Origin: Undaria pinnatifida
Taxonomy: Eukaryota > Sar > Phaeophyceae > Laminariales > Alariaceae
Length of the DNA stretch: 64,000 bases
Direction of reading: 5' to 3'
NCBI GenBank assembly: GCA_012845835.1
Contig: JABAKD010000024.1
Coordinates: 186,699-250,698 of the forward strand
In this document: piece by piece, positions 11,424-21,195 of the stretch
Position numbering within the stretch: the stretch's first letter is position 1
Layout of the letters: the number at the start of each line of letters is the position of its first letter
The notes under the pieces: model-generated
What the model saw: only the letters and a program-made list of their open reading frames with translations
What the model was told of the DNA's origin: nothing
Database searches by the model: none
Program-made: the position numbers and the translations under genes

Positions 11424-12393
11424 GTGCAACATCTGGGCAAAAGAGAGATGGGCGCAGGAAAAGAACACTGGTTTCACACGCTCGCTGACGCCAAGGAAGT
11501 GTTGCCTGATCGGCTCGGGTTTATTACGTCTCGCTGTTTCGTGCACAATAATCGGCAGTCTACAGTTAGAGGATACTTAACCGCAATCAACTTCTTCCAC
11601 ACAACGTTCGCAGAATGGGAGTTGCCGATGTCCCATTGCATGATAGCAGCTGTGGGGAGGGGAATAGACCGGGCGCACGGCATGTCAAAAAATGAATCAG
11701 ACGTTAGATTACCACCGTCGTGATCACTGTTATCACAAGGATAACAGGCACTCGTAAGTATGGGAAACGGTGGGCGTGTCATGTGGTTGGGACTCGTGGT
11801 GTCTTATTTTCTGTTGTGCAGAGCATCAGAGCTGTGGGCATGCGCGGATGGCAAATGTTCATGCGAGAGTGCCGAATATTTTCGCGTGGAATAGTACAGG
11901 TTGATTTCGGGAACAGATTCACAGCCACGGCAGTGAAAACCAGATTTGGGGCAACGAAATGAGACAAAAAAAAGCCGGGTGCACGATTTCGCGTACGCGG
12001 TTGCCCAACGAGAGGGAGACGGGGGGGGGGTCGATGGGGGCCTTCAAAGTGTTGCTGGAATTGTTCGACGTGCTTCCCCAGCTGCCAGGGGGGCCGCCGC
12101 TGAGAGTCCGAGCCACGTTGCGCGGTTGGAATTTTTTCACCAGGGCGGAAGCGGTGACCGCGTTGCGGTTAACGATAGGATGCAGCGGTAGAGACCCCAT
12201 GCATGCAGTTTTCGTTACCCTCGGGATGAATCGGGGGGATCGCCCAGTTAGCAGCGCAAGATATTTCGGAGTTGCAAATCCAGTGCGCAGGAATATCGAA
12301 ATCTAGGGCGTTTATTACATACGTAAGAGAAGCAGGGGAAGGGGCTGAATTGGTCTCTGCAGCCCTCGCACAAACACAGTAGTTTTTGTACGT
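11424..12393 (+). pseudogene. DIRS element tyrosine recombinase, inactive
   Basis: The N-terminal core-binding part is in the ORF 11424-11723 (STVRGYLTAINFFHTTFAEW). The catalytic part follows in other frames. RASEL with the first catalytic Arg lies at 11820-11834 inside WLGLVVSYFLLCRASELWA. WNFFTRAEAVTALRL lies near 12128-12172. The box that should read HSGRIGG reads PSG-stop-IGG, with TGA at 12227-12229. The Tyr nucleophile is in AFITYVREAGEGAE (TAC at 12320-12322), and the protein ends near 12390. The enzyme type would join a circular cDNA into the target through a phosphotyrosine link. Both the His and the second Arg of box II are lost here, so this copy is dead. Confidence 0.88.
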
Positions 12394-12394
12394 A

Positions 12395-12662
12395 CGGTTA
12401 GTTCAGGCCGCCTTATGGTGTGAGAGGTATGGTGTGAGAAATAAATAGCCCTGCAGAAAATGGAAGCGGGGCTATCAGAGTCCGGGTTGACCTGATTCTA
12501 TAAATGAAAGAGGGGTTTCATAAGAGGTAGGTGGGGAGTTCGAGATGCCACCGTCAGGCGGCCGGGGGCCGTTTGTGACATACTTGTATTTATTGTTATT
12601 TTGCACAACAGGGAAGAGGTCTACACGTGACAAATGAATCCAGAATTCTTGAGCCATAGCAA
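12395..12662 (+). repeat. DIRS element terminal repeat B1
   Basis: It aligns with 12910-13167 in the same orientation. Shared features are AGCCC(T/C)GCAGAAAA, GTGGGGAGTT(C/T)GAGATGCCAC, CTTGTGACATACTTG-type sequence, TGTTATTTTGCACAAC and CTACACGTGACAAAT followed by AATCCAGAATTCTT. The match stops at CCATAGC, where repeat A2 begins. Confidence 0.85.
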
Positions 12663-12875
12663 AATGCAACGTTACTTAGTGAAATGGTGCTGAGGCTTCT
12701 TGTCGATCGTCTCGAGACAGAAAGAAATTGGATAGCCCAGACAGCTGCGACAGAAGAACTGTCGCGCTTGCCAGAGACGGCCGCCTGGGGCACAGGGGAG
12801 CGAGAGCGCGTAGCACCGCAGGGTTCAAAGAACTCAAGCAGCGTGCCCATTAGAATCGATTGACTTTCCCACCCG
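12663..12875 (+). repeat. DIRS element terminal repeat A2
   Basis: Second copy of A1 (5627-5862), same orientation, sitting between B1 and B2. About 200 bp of alignment with scattered mismatches. Confidence 0.85.
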
Positions 12876-12909
12876 CCCGCCCTTTCGCTCAAGAGGGGGG
12901 AGATCACTT

Positions 12910-13167
12910 TGCAAAACGTCGGTTTAATTGCTGGGGGGGCTGTGAGAGGTACAGCCCCGCAGAAAAAGAGGGCGGGGATATCAAAATCCAGGTTGGCCTG
13001 ACTCATAGAAACTTTGAGGTTTTATACGAGGCAAGTGGGGAGTTTGAGATGCCACAGTCACGCGGCCGGGGGGGCACTTGTGACATACTTGTGCTTTGTT
13101 GTTATTTTGCACAACCGGTAAGAGGCCTACACGTGACAAATTAATCCAGAATTCTTAAGCCATGGCG
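12910..13167 (+). repeat. DIRS element terminal repeat B2
   Basis: Second copy of B1. It ends in CACGTGACAAATTAATCC, then AGAATTCTTAAGCCATGG, which closes the element on the right. About 35 bp of G-rich sequence separates A2 from the start of clear B similarity. Confidence 0.85.
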
Positions 13168-13889
13168 AACAGGTATTATTTCTATCAGACGACGACATCA
13201 CACGGAGTCCGTGCTGATTATTCATTCTACTGAGATTCACACTTTGTGGTAACAGACTGTAAAACAGAGTAAGCCAAACAGTCGCAATTCACCAAGGTAA
13301 AGCAAGTGAATGCTAGCTAGCGTACCGGGGAGGAGAGCACAACAAAACAAGCTAGCCCATAAAAAAAAGAAAACGAAGAAAACATAGAAAACAGAAAAAA
13401 CAGAGAAAAAAAAAGGACAGGGACAAGTAATGTGTTCTGAGATATGTGATGCAAGAAGATCGGAGCGGAAAGGCTGCAAGAAGGACAACATGTAGTCTAT
13501 ACGTGCTGAAGAGGAGCAGATTAGTGTTGGAAATCAACAAAATAAGCATGACTAATTAAATATCGTTTTGATTTTATTATTAGAAGCATAGACCAGTTAA
13601 AGCAACTTTGTCCTGCCTATTTGCTTTAACTAAGCAACCAAAATTAGTTGATTTATCATTCTAATTTGCTTATTTTGTGCGACATATATTAATTCGTACT
13701 TTAGCGTCGCGGCACGGCTGCAAGCCTCCGTCAGCACTACTACGCCGGCGTCCTTACTCTCGCTGTCTTCAACAACATGGATGGGAGACGTGGTACGCGC
13801 TTCAAACAATTTTTAGAAATAGGGGCAAGTTTCTTGGCCGGACAAAAAATATTCCTGACGCCGTCGGAGATATAATGTATCCACTACCT
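13168..13889. other. no gene; A-rich and AT-rich DNA
   Basis: A purine-rich tract (13350-13430) and an AT-rich part (13540-13680) are present. No ORF with a recognisable motif is seen. Confidence 0.6.
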
Positions 13890-14722
13890 CATTACCCATC
13901 CAATCAGCCATGCCGTAGCTCCAAGTCATATTTTTCCGCCTCCCCCGCCCCCACCCCTACATTACCCAATACCCGCACCATCGCCTGGACCTAACACGAT
14001 AAAAGTAAAGTTCCCCCAAGGTAAATATTCATTCGACATAAAGTGCTTCGATCACCACCCCAACCCCCCCACATCGCCCACGCCCCCGTCGTTTTGTTCT
14101 CTCCCGCCGCCCCATCTAAAATAATAATCTGCCAGAGTAATAAACACTACCAGGCAGTTGATATCACCGCATTGCCTTTCTAGCCATCTATGCCGTAGCT
14201 CCAACTTATATCTTCCCCCCCCCTCGGCCCCTTCGAACACTCCGCTCTCTCCTCACCGGTTGTACAACTTACAATATACACATCATAAAGTGATTCATTC
14301 CTTCCGCAACCGTCAGATTTGGACCCTTGAAGGATTTACAGTTTCCGCGCACAAATTAAGTTTCACCCCCCTCCTTCCTTGTTAAAACCCCGCCCCCACG
14401 CCCTTAAAACATCCGCCCTTCCCTCACCGGTTATACGACTTGCAGGACACATTTGATAAACGGATGCATTTCCTTCCACAGCTGTCAGATTTTGTCCCCC
14501 TCAGAAACGGGTTTTATAGGTTCCGCGCACAGACTGCCTAACATCACCCTGTTGACCCTGGTACAAGCTATACACTGCAGCTGTAGTTGTAAGGGGAGTC
14601 GCCGACCTATATTCTTAATGAAGGCACACACTCAGTAATACGCGCGATCGGAGTATCACACACAGTTCGCAAGGATGAGTTTCGACAAAATCTTCGATCT
14701 CACAGCTGGAGTGTATTTTTTA
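13890..14722 (+). repeat. repeat family X1, copy B
   Basis: The copy shows the X1 modules in order: twice the module with GCCATGCCGTAGCTCCAA and CTGCCAGAGTAATAAACACT (13900-14210), then TGTACAACTTACAATATACA and GTCAGATTTGGACCC with AGTTTCCGCGCACAAATTAA (about 14260-14360), the longer variant (about 14430-14545), the GGGGAGTCGCCGACCTATAT block, and the conserved right end 14636-14722. The terminal mini-ORF starts at ATG 14675 and reads MSFDKIFDLTAGVYF, continuing for 27 residues to a stop at 14756-14758. The last 12 residues come from the flank. Confidence 0.88.
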
Positions 14723-14994
14723 CTTGTAAAATATGTAGTATATTCCAGAAAAATGTGAAAACTTCATGATGATCTTCTTGGTGCTACTAGTAGTACATAT
14801 ATATATATTATGCACACAAAAAATAGTTAAAACTCGCGGAAAGATTGGTGTGTATAGACGACGTGATCGACAAAAATGCGTACCATAGTATATGTTATGA
14901 TATCATGACCATCTAACTTTTTTTTTCATATCCGTTCACGAATCTAATTTATCTAAATTCCCGCGTCAAGTCCCGATCGAGTTTGCCCCCTCAG

Positions 14995-15020
14995 GGTTGG
15001 GGTTAGGGTTAGGCTGCAAG
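14995..15020 (+). repeat. short telomere-like tract
   Basis: GGGTTGGGGTTAGGGTTAGG, two to three TTAGGG-type units in non-telomeric position. Confidence 0.7.
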
Positions 15021-15024
15021 GGTT

Positions 15025-15326
15025 GGAGTGAGAAGGGCGTTGTCGATGCGTGCAAGTTTCTCGACCTGGACACGGTCAATTGCCGTGGACACTGAGTCTA
15101 AAACGACATCTTGTTGGCGTCGCGCCTAGCCGGCGCTTCGCCAAAGTGCACCCCCCTTCTCTGCAAGACGCTGGTTGGGAAGGGTGCGTCTTCTCTCGTG
15201 GAGGCCTTTAGCCACTCAGCCGTCCCCGTTTCAACAAACAGCCAGACAGACAGAACGAAAGCGCGAAAGCTCTACGAAACCTTGCTGGAAAGGGGCGGGC
15301 TGAGAGTGTTGGGGTATACCGTCTAA
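15025..15326 (+). pseudogene. unidentified protein fragment
   Basis: A frame rich in well-behaved residues runs from about 15108 to the TAA at 15324-15326 (LASRLAGASPKCTPLLCKTL ... RKLYETLLERGGLRVLGYTV). A second frame just upstream (VVDACKFLDLDTV, about 15035-15075) reads as if it belonged to the same protein, so a frameshift or a short intron is likely between them. I do not recognise the family. The composition and lack of stops favour a real protein fragment over noise, but this is a judgement from the reading only. Confidence 0.35.
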
Positions 15327-15669
15327 AGTGAGTGGTGCTCGTGAAACTTAACAAGCCAAGTGTGGATGTGCGGGTTGTCCTCTCGTCAAGGGTGGGTATG
15401 GGGCAGTATACAAAACAGTTTCTGAGGGCAGGTTGTTGTTTGGTTCTGTTTGCGTCCAGTCCTGAAATTATTTTACTCTGCCAGCACAACAACGGCTGTG
15501 CATGGTATACAGAGATACGCCTGGTTTGTATACCACTCTTAGTTTCCGTCTCTCCTTGCATGGTTGTTTAGCAGTATCGCGAGTACCTAATCTATCTGTT
15601 TTCCTCGCATGTCGTTACTGTTGTTTCTGCTGCGCAACAGCGAAAGACTCTTTTGCGACGTTTTAACAC

Positions 15670-16290
15670 ATATCATGTGTGGTCCGGCCCGTATTTTGGC
15701 CTGTAAACGGCCCTTGGTTGCCTCATGGGCAGGCCGGACGTCGACGTCGTCGCAGTATTTTTTACAGCACACAGCATAAGATTGGCCGCGCCCTGCGCCA
15801 GCCCGCAAAAACGCGTGGGCCATCTCATGGGCAGGGTGGACTTCGTCATCGTAGCAGCAACAGTACACCACATTTAATGGGCCGCGGCCCGGACCGGCCT
15901 GTGAAAACTCGTGGGCCGCCTCATGAGCTGCGCAGAGCGGCCCATATTAGTCCACATCCCATGGTCCGTGACCCCGCCCGCTCCATCAAATATCGACTCG
16001 ATGGGCCGCGGCCCGACCCTGCGTATCTAATTTTTAGATGATGGGTTGCGACCCGGTCCGGCCTATCACATTTTCAGACGATTGGCCGTTGCCCGGTCTT
16101 GCGCGGCCCATTTATTTTTCAAAACTCTCGACCCGGCCCAGCCCGGCGCACCAACGTTTTACAATCCCGGCCCGGCCCGGCCCGGCCCGGCCCATCAAAG
16201 TTTCAAAAGTCTCGACTCGTCCGAAGCCCGGCCCATCGCATTTCCATATGAATCGGCCGGGCCCGGCCCGCACGTTCGGCCGATGAAATG
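15670..16290 (+). repeat. GGCCCG-rich imperfect tandem array
   Basis: Units of roughly 50-110 bp share cores such as GGGCCGCGGCCCG, GTGGGCC(A/G)(T/C)CTCATG and CCGGCCCATCAAA. A pure GGCCC run occurs at 16169-16192. GGGCCGCGGCCC is a perfect palindrome and occurs at about 15879 and 16001. ORFs through the array are compositional artefacts. Confidence 0.8.
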
Positions 16291-16519
16291 CCTTGATTTT
16301 TTCGGGTATTCCGTGTGTTGTAGGGCAGGTACAGCTTCGAAACAGTTGTCTTTGTCGACCAATATAACACTGCACATATGTGACATGATATGAAATGCTT
16401 TTGTGTGCTGCCCACACGAAATATGTTTTTTTACGTCCCTTTGTTGACCGCTTCCTGCTATCCCACACACTGTTGTTTTCGTTAGCCTTTTATAGGTAGG
16501 GCGGCGCGCCCCAAGCCCC

Positions 16520-16800
16520 GCCATCAGGAGCAGCACCAGCACCAGCGGAAGCACCAATACCGGCACCAGCAGGAACAGCCACATCATCACCAGCACCAGC
16601 AACTACAGGAGAAGTGGCACCGGTAGCACCACCAGCACCAGCAGGGGCAGAAGGAACATCAGCGCCAGCGCCAGCGCCAGCGCCGGCACTACCGCCGGAA
16701 ACATCAGTGGCCAACGATGGCACACCCGGCCACATGATGCTTCTCGGAGAGACAGGGTGGAGAGATAGACTCGCAGGCGTTCTCGTCGGAGAACAAGAGC
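16520..16800 (+). repeat. GCACCAGCACCAG low-complexity tract
   Basis: Degenerate 6-bp (CACCAG/CGCCAG) repeats cover about 16525-16700. The plus strand reads as Pro/Ala-rich (frame 16614-16946), the minus strand as Gly/Ala-rich. The two open frames are by-products of the repeat. No start or domain supports a gene, although the Pro/Ala stretch could have been a linker of a lost protein. Confidence 0.6.
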
Positions 16801-16899
16801 AAGAAGGAGAAAGAAGTAATACCACAGTAAGGGTTGCAGTGTTTGCGCCAAAACGTCCCTGGGCGATTGAACTCCTAAAAAAGAGGAACTGCCGGTCAA

Positions 16900-17033
16900 A
16901 AAAAGTTTTTTCACGAGTATACTATATTTTTGGACTAAGGCATTGAAGCTTGGTCGGGTTGTGCGAACGAATGCCTTCTGAGTCATTTTTCGGGTGAGAT
17001 GTTGAGTTCTTCACGTGAGGACCTCAGGGACTG
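16900..17033 (+). repeat. 5' flank of the pogo-like element, second copy at 34907-35045
   Basis: The segment shares TTGGTCGGGTTG, AA(T)GCCT(T/C)C, GT(G/C)A, GGTG(G)A, TTGAGTTC and GGGACCTCAG-type blocks with 34907-35045, in order and over about 140 bp. It ends exactly at the ATG (17034) of the transposase-like frame, so it probably represents the element's 5' end or leader. Confidence 0.65.
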
Positions 17034-17930
17034 ATGCTACACATATACCCTACCGTGGGATCGCTCAATGGACGTCTGGGGTTGGAGTCGCCGGACTTCC
17101 GAATTCCCGAGCTTGCTGATGACGCCCACCGGAAGCGCTACCTTCTGGCGTTCAAGGTGAATGCAGTGAGGTACTCGCCGAACAGGATCAAGGGTGCCCA
17201 CGGGCATGGGGTGGCTGTTGGGATATCTAAGGCCAGCAGGATCCTGAACATCTCCGACTAGGACATGTTGGCGGAGTGGGTTAAACTGTCGACAAGCACG
17301 AGGCCGCGCTGGCTGACGTGGCGAAGCACAGGAGAGTGAAGGGAAAGAAAAACGTTCAGTGAGCGCAAGTCGCTGAACGTCTGACCGATGAAAACGAACG
17401 CGAACGCCGAGCGCGAGGTCGTGGACTGTATCAATGATCTGTGTACTGGCGGCATACCTGCCCGTGTTTCAACGACGATGATCAAGCACAAGGCCATCAA
17501 CCTAAAACTGAACTTCTTCGGGAAGAGGCCGCCGCCATTCCATCTCACAGGCAATTTCAGGTAAAGGAAAAGGCAGACCGCGTGGTGCAGGAGGTTTCTC
17601 AATCTGTACCGCTTTTCTGTGCGAGTTGTTACCTGGCAAGGCGAGAACCTCCCTTCCGGCTGGCCTGCAGTCGCCAAAGACTCGGTCAAGGAGTGGAGGA
17701 CGCTGAGGTTAGGCGTGCCTTCCGCACTCGAGCTTGTGGACGGAGTCGACCTAGGGGTTGCTACAGGGGTGGAAGGCAGTGCAAGCGGCAGCCGGGGTGG
17801 CAATGCCGCTGGGGTTCCTTCGGAGCCAAGTTGTATGTTCTCCTTGGAGCAAAAAAGGCAGCATGGATGAAACTCTGGTGTGGTTCGAGAGCGGACCAAG
17901 GCCGCGGTAGGAAAGTACCCGCAATTTTTA
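17034..17930 (+). pseudogene. pogo/Tigger-like transposase, N-terminal half
   Basis: From ATG 17034 the frame reads KRYLLAFKVNAVRYSPN and GVAVGISKASRILNIS (about 17131-17260), then a stop and DMLAEWVK, which together look like the psq-type helix-turn-helix of pogo transposases. In other frames follow LTDENERERRARGRG, VSTTMIKHKAINLKL (about 17468-17513) and WCRRFLNLYRFSVRVVTWQG (about 17584-17645), then LPSGWPAV and SVKEWRTLRLG. This fits a CENP-B-type DNA-binding domain. Near 17863 SMDETLVWFES matches the NMDET signature that carries the first catalytic Asp (GAT 17866-17868) of the pogo DDE domain. The coding sequence is then lost in the 8-bp satellite at 17940. Several stops and frame changes; pseudogene. 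Confidence 0.75.
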
Positions 17931-17939
17931 CTACCAGGG

Positions 17940-18625
17940 CTAAGCTATCACATTATCATACTATCACACTATCATACTATCACACTATCATACCATCACA
18001 CTATCATACTATCATGCTATCATACCATCATACTATCACACTATCACACTATCATACTATCACACTATCATACTATCACACTATCATACTATCACACTAT
18101 CATACTATCATGCTATCATACCATCATACTATCATGCTATCATAGTATCATACTATCATCTTATCATACCATCATACTATCATGCTATCATACTATCATA
18201 CTATCATACTATTATACTATCATACTATCATACTATCATACTATCATACTATCATACTATCATACTATCATACTATCATAATATCATACGATAATACTAT
18301 CATACTATCACACTATCACACTTTCACACTATCACACTATCATACTATCACACTATCATACTATCACACTATAATACTATCATGCTATCATACCATCATA
18401 CTATCATGCTGTCATACTATCATACTATCATCTTATCATACTATCATACTATCATACTATCACACTATCACACTTTCACACTATCACACTATCATACTAT
18501 CATACTATCACACTATCACACTATCGTACCATCACACTCACGCGCTATCATACTATCATACTATCATACTATCATATCATCACACTATCATATACTATGA
18601 TACTATGATACTATCATACTCGCAC
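17940..18625 (+). repeat. 8-bp satellite ACTATCAY, about 85 units
   Basis: About 685 bp of the octamer ACTATCAC/ACTATCAT with rare variants (ACTATCGT, ACTTTCAC, ACCATCAT). Three octamers make 24 bp, so all plus frames stay open and read YHTIILSY over and over; this is not a gene. The array replaces the middle of the transposase catalytic domain. Confidence 0.97.
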
Positions 18626-18839
18626 GAATGACTCTGCACCTCACTCACGAATCGACTGTACACGCAATGGTTGGCGCAGCGTGGCGTGGCTAACAATTCC
18701 GTTGCGGATTCATGTCTCGCGAAATTAAAATAGCACCCGAGCTCAAGACCGCAAACGGAACAGAGGGTCAGTCGCGCGAGCGACCCCGGGCCCTTGGAAA
18801 AATAAATGCACAAAAAGGGACCCCCCTAATTGCGTTTAA

Positions 18840-19331
18840 AGAAAAAGATGGCAGAGTCCAATCACACGACGCTGTTTTAAATTCGGCAGGTCTGACTCCC
18901 AAGGTCCGGCCGTGCGATGGTCTCGTCAACAAGCTTTTCACGGCAAACATACCGAGGCTTTACGACGACCACATGGCTTCCAACGACGTCCAGCGCAACG
19001 AACACGGCTGCCTGGAGGCCGCTTCGCGGGCATTGCTAGCGCAGTGGGTCAAGAAGTCGTGGGACGCCTTGACCGCGGATGATATCCTCTCAAGCGTCAA
19101 GAAGGCTGGCCCGCTCTATCTCTTCGACGGCTCGGAAGACGAGACCTGGGCCAAGAACAAGTTGGCTCGGACACCCAGGGGGGGGGTGTTGGCCCTTGCC
19201 GCGCCACCTCCCGTTGCGGACAAGAAGCCCGACCAGGCGCCAACTTGTTAGAGCTGCTGGACATCGTCAACGACGAAGACACGGGGGTGGTGGAGCTGGA
19301 CGTCAGCGACGACGAGGAAGTGGAGCTGTGA
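18840..19331 (+). pseudogene. pogo/Tigger-like transposase, C-terminal half
   Basis: The frame 18712-19251 contains RPCDGLVNKLFTANIPRLYD (18907-18966), matching the QP-D---N--FK region around the second catalytic Asp of pogo DDE transposases. LAQWVKKSWDALTADDILSS and KKAGPLYLFDGSEDETWAKN follow (about 19039-19155); this is the helical C-terminal segment. After a G-run at 19182-19189 the acidic tail continues in another frame (LELLDIVNDEDTGVVELDVS, then DDEEVEL, stop at 19329-19331). Acidic tails are usual for this family. Together with 17034-17930 this is one gene split by the satellite; the part between the first and second catalytic Asp is missing. Confidence 0.75.
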
Positions 19332-19639
19332 GCCATCGACAGCGATGATGGTGTTGAAGACGTGGCTTGTGTGATGTTCTTATCATGTTTGCTCGCATTT
19401 CGCTTGGCGTGGGTTTGTCTTTCTTCGTTGCCTTTGAGCTCCCGGCGCCCGACATTTAGACCATGGCGGCCTCATACCGCGCTGCTGCTGATACTGCAGC
19501 TGCTGCCTCTGCTGTGCTGCTGCTTTTGCGATGTGGCGGAATCGGAAGGTGTAAAACGTAATATTTCCCACAATAGTTGGTATATATTACATTATTAGTG
19601 TATGTAATAGCTGGTCACAAACGTTTGAAGGGGGGGGGT

Positions 19640-19911
19640 ATATCAGCCGGTCGCCCCTGTAGCGTATCAGGTTATCCTCGAGCCTAGTATTATATGTGAG
19701 TTTTGTGAGTTCGAGTCCCGCCGAGTGCGTACTCGTATAAATTCGTAGGGACTGTTTTTTGTGCACAAGTAAACTTGCGGAAAGAGCGCGAGCGTGAGTT
19801 AGCATCAGATCACTCGACGAAAAATCGACGAGAAGTGGGATTGCTGAACCCTATGCGCGATAAACATCGAAGACAAGAACCGGGGGGAAAGAAGGGACGA
19901 CACCTGTGACC
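19640..19911 (+). repeat. tRNA-like SINE, copy 1
   Basis: A GAGTTCGAGTCC sequence (19707-19718) matches the tRNA B box, and TAGCGTATCAGG, 40-50 bp upstream, is a weak A box. Downstream comes a body ending in GACACCTGTGACCA. The body aligns with 22560-22831: GAGCG..AGCGTGAGTT, ACGAGAA, AACCCTATGCGC(G/C)ATAAA, A(C/A)CAG..CCGGGGGG and CACCTGTGACCA. A tRNA-headed repeat with a conserved body is the layout of a SINE. It uses a LINE's reverse transcriptase, and LINE remnants occur within 4 kb. Confidence 0.6.
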
Positions 19912-19959
19912 AATCCAGAGGCTGGAAAAAAAAAATAAGTGTGGGACGAACAAAAACAC

Positions 19960-20225
19960 ACACTCTTGATACAGTACCTTTATCACCGTTGATTTAGACT
20001 ATATCACCCTTGATATAGTACCTACATCAGAAATTATCGCTTAAAATATTTCCCATGATACTTTATCTCAAGCGTTTCAGGGCGGGGGAAGGTTGAATAT
20101 TTCCGAGAGGGTATATCACCCTTGATATAGTCCCTACACCACCACCTTCTTTTTATACATATATCAGCCTTGATACAATACCTATATCACCCTTGAAATA
20201 GATATTGCATGTCAGCGGGCTATCA
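19960..20225 (+). repeat. ATATCACCCTTGATATAGT minisatellite
   Basis: Imperfect units of about 25-35 bp around the core TATATCACCCTTGATATAGT occur near 19965, 20000, 20110, 20160 and 20190, separated by non-repeated DNA. Confidence 0.7.
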
Positions 20226-20475
20226 TCAAGCGTTTTAGTTGGGGGGGGGGCACAATATTTCAAGTGGGGTTAGGGTTGATATTGTCAAGGGGGGTTTGAA
20301 TATTTCAGGGTTAGGGTTAGAATTGGTGTCTTGCAGGGGCGGTTGGTATTTTTTGTGAAGACTTAGAATATTTCAGGTGGGGGTTGGTATTTTCAACGGG
20401 GGGGGGGAAATTTGAAGGGGGGTTGATATTTTGGAGGGGGTGATGATATTTTGAAGTGGGGTGTGAATATTGCCA
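20225..20475 (+). repeat. G-rich GGGGTTGATATTTT-type minisatellite with TTAGGG units
   Basis: Degenerate 22-30-bp units combine a G-run with TTGATATTTT(G/C)AA, interspersed with GGGTTAGGGTT at about 20263 and 20311. No coding potential. Confidence 0.65.
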
Positions 20476-20935
20476 GAAAGGGACACGATAAATCGTGGGG
20501 CACAGTAAATCGCAACACGGGGGCGAAAACATAATTGCGCCGCTTTTTGCACGAACCGTTTTGAGGTACTCCAAGGCCCGTGTGTAGAGTTTTTTGCTTA
20601 AAACACCGGAGATATGTCCTGCCTACTTATGTTCAACACTATGCAGAATCTAGCAAAAAACTGGATCTTACACTAAAACCAAGTCATTTAAAGAAAAAAT
20701 ACGTATCCTACTCATTTTTTTTCACCCGAAAGTCCTAATGCCCACGGCATTTTTGACAGAGAGACCTAGCTGAAATGTTGGACACATGTTCTACATGCAT
20801 GCCCCATCTCAAGGCCTGACGTCCGGGGAAGGAGTTGGTGGGGGTGTTTTCAGTTTTTCTCGCCGAAAAAAAAAGTCTAAGGTGGTCCACATTTCCAAAC
20901 CATCTAATCTAAACTGACAAAAAATCAGACAAAAA
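20476..20935. other. no gene recognised
   Basis: No repeat structure or recognisable ORF seen. Confidence 0.5.
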
Positions 20936-21195
20936 CATCACCACCACCACCATCAACAACAACAAGAACAACGACAACAACAGCAACAACCAACAATAAC
21001 TGACGTCTTCGCAACGGCACATACATAGAAGACGTGTGCAAAATTTCACTAACTAATACCCTGGTGTCTAAATAGACTAAACGCCGTGGACATTCGCCGA
21101 GGAAAAAAGTTCGGGCTTTTATCTTGAACCAGCCCGTACATCCAGCACTCACTGCTGCTGCTGTTGTTGTTGTTGTTGTTGTTGTTGTTTTGTCG
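20935..21195. repeat. CAA/CCA and TGT triplet microsatellites
   Basis: (CAC/CAA)n at about 20937-20995 and (TGT)n at about 21160-21190 lie on opposite strands about 170 bp apart. Open frames here are homopolymeric. Confidence 0.9.

Larger units (their letters stand above)
5627..13167 (+). mobile_element. DIRS-type (PAT-like) tyrosine-recombinase retrotransposon, decayed
   Basis: The element has all parts of a DIRS-order retrotransposon in the right order: gag-like ORF (5869-6830), reverse transcriptase with RNase H (about 9110-10960) and a tyrosine recombinase (11424-12390) in place of an integrase. Its ends are split direct repeats: A1 at the left, then B1, A2, B2 at the right, all in the same orientation. 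That is the PAT-like arrangement rather than the inverted repeats of DIRS1. In known PAT-type elements this layout lets a circular intermediate be rebuilt and integrated by the recombinase without a target duplication. All ORFs carry stops or frameshifts, and the recombinase active site is broken, so the copy cannot move by itself. A 12-unit 93-bp minisatellite sits between gag and pol. Confidence 0.9.

Noticed and set aside
17441-18631. Long plus-strand frames reading YHTIILSY many times
   Set aside because: They arise from the 8-bp satellite, which has no stop in any plus frame.
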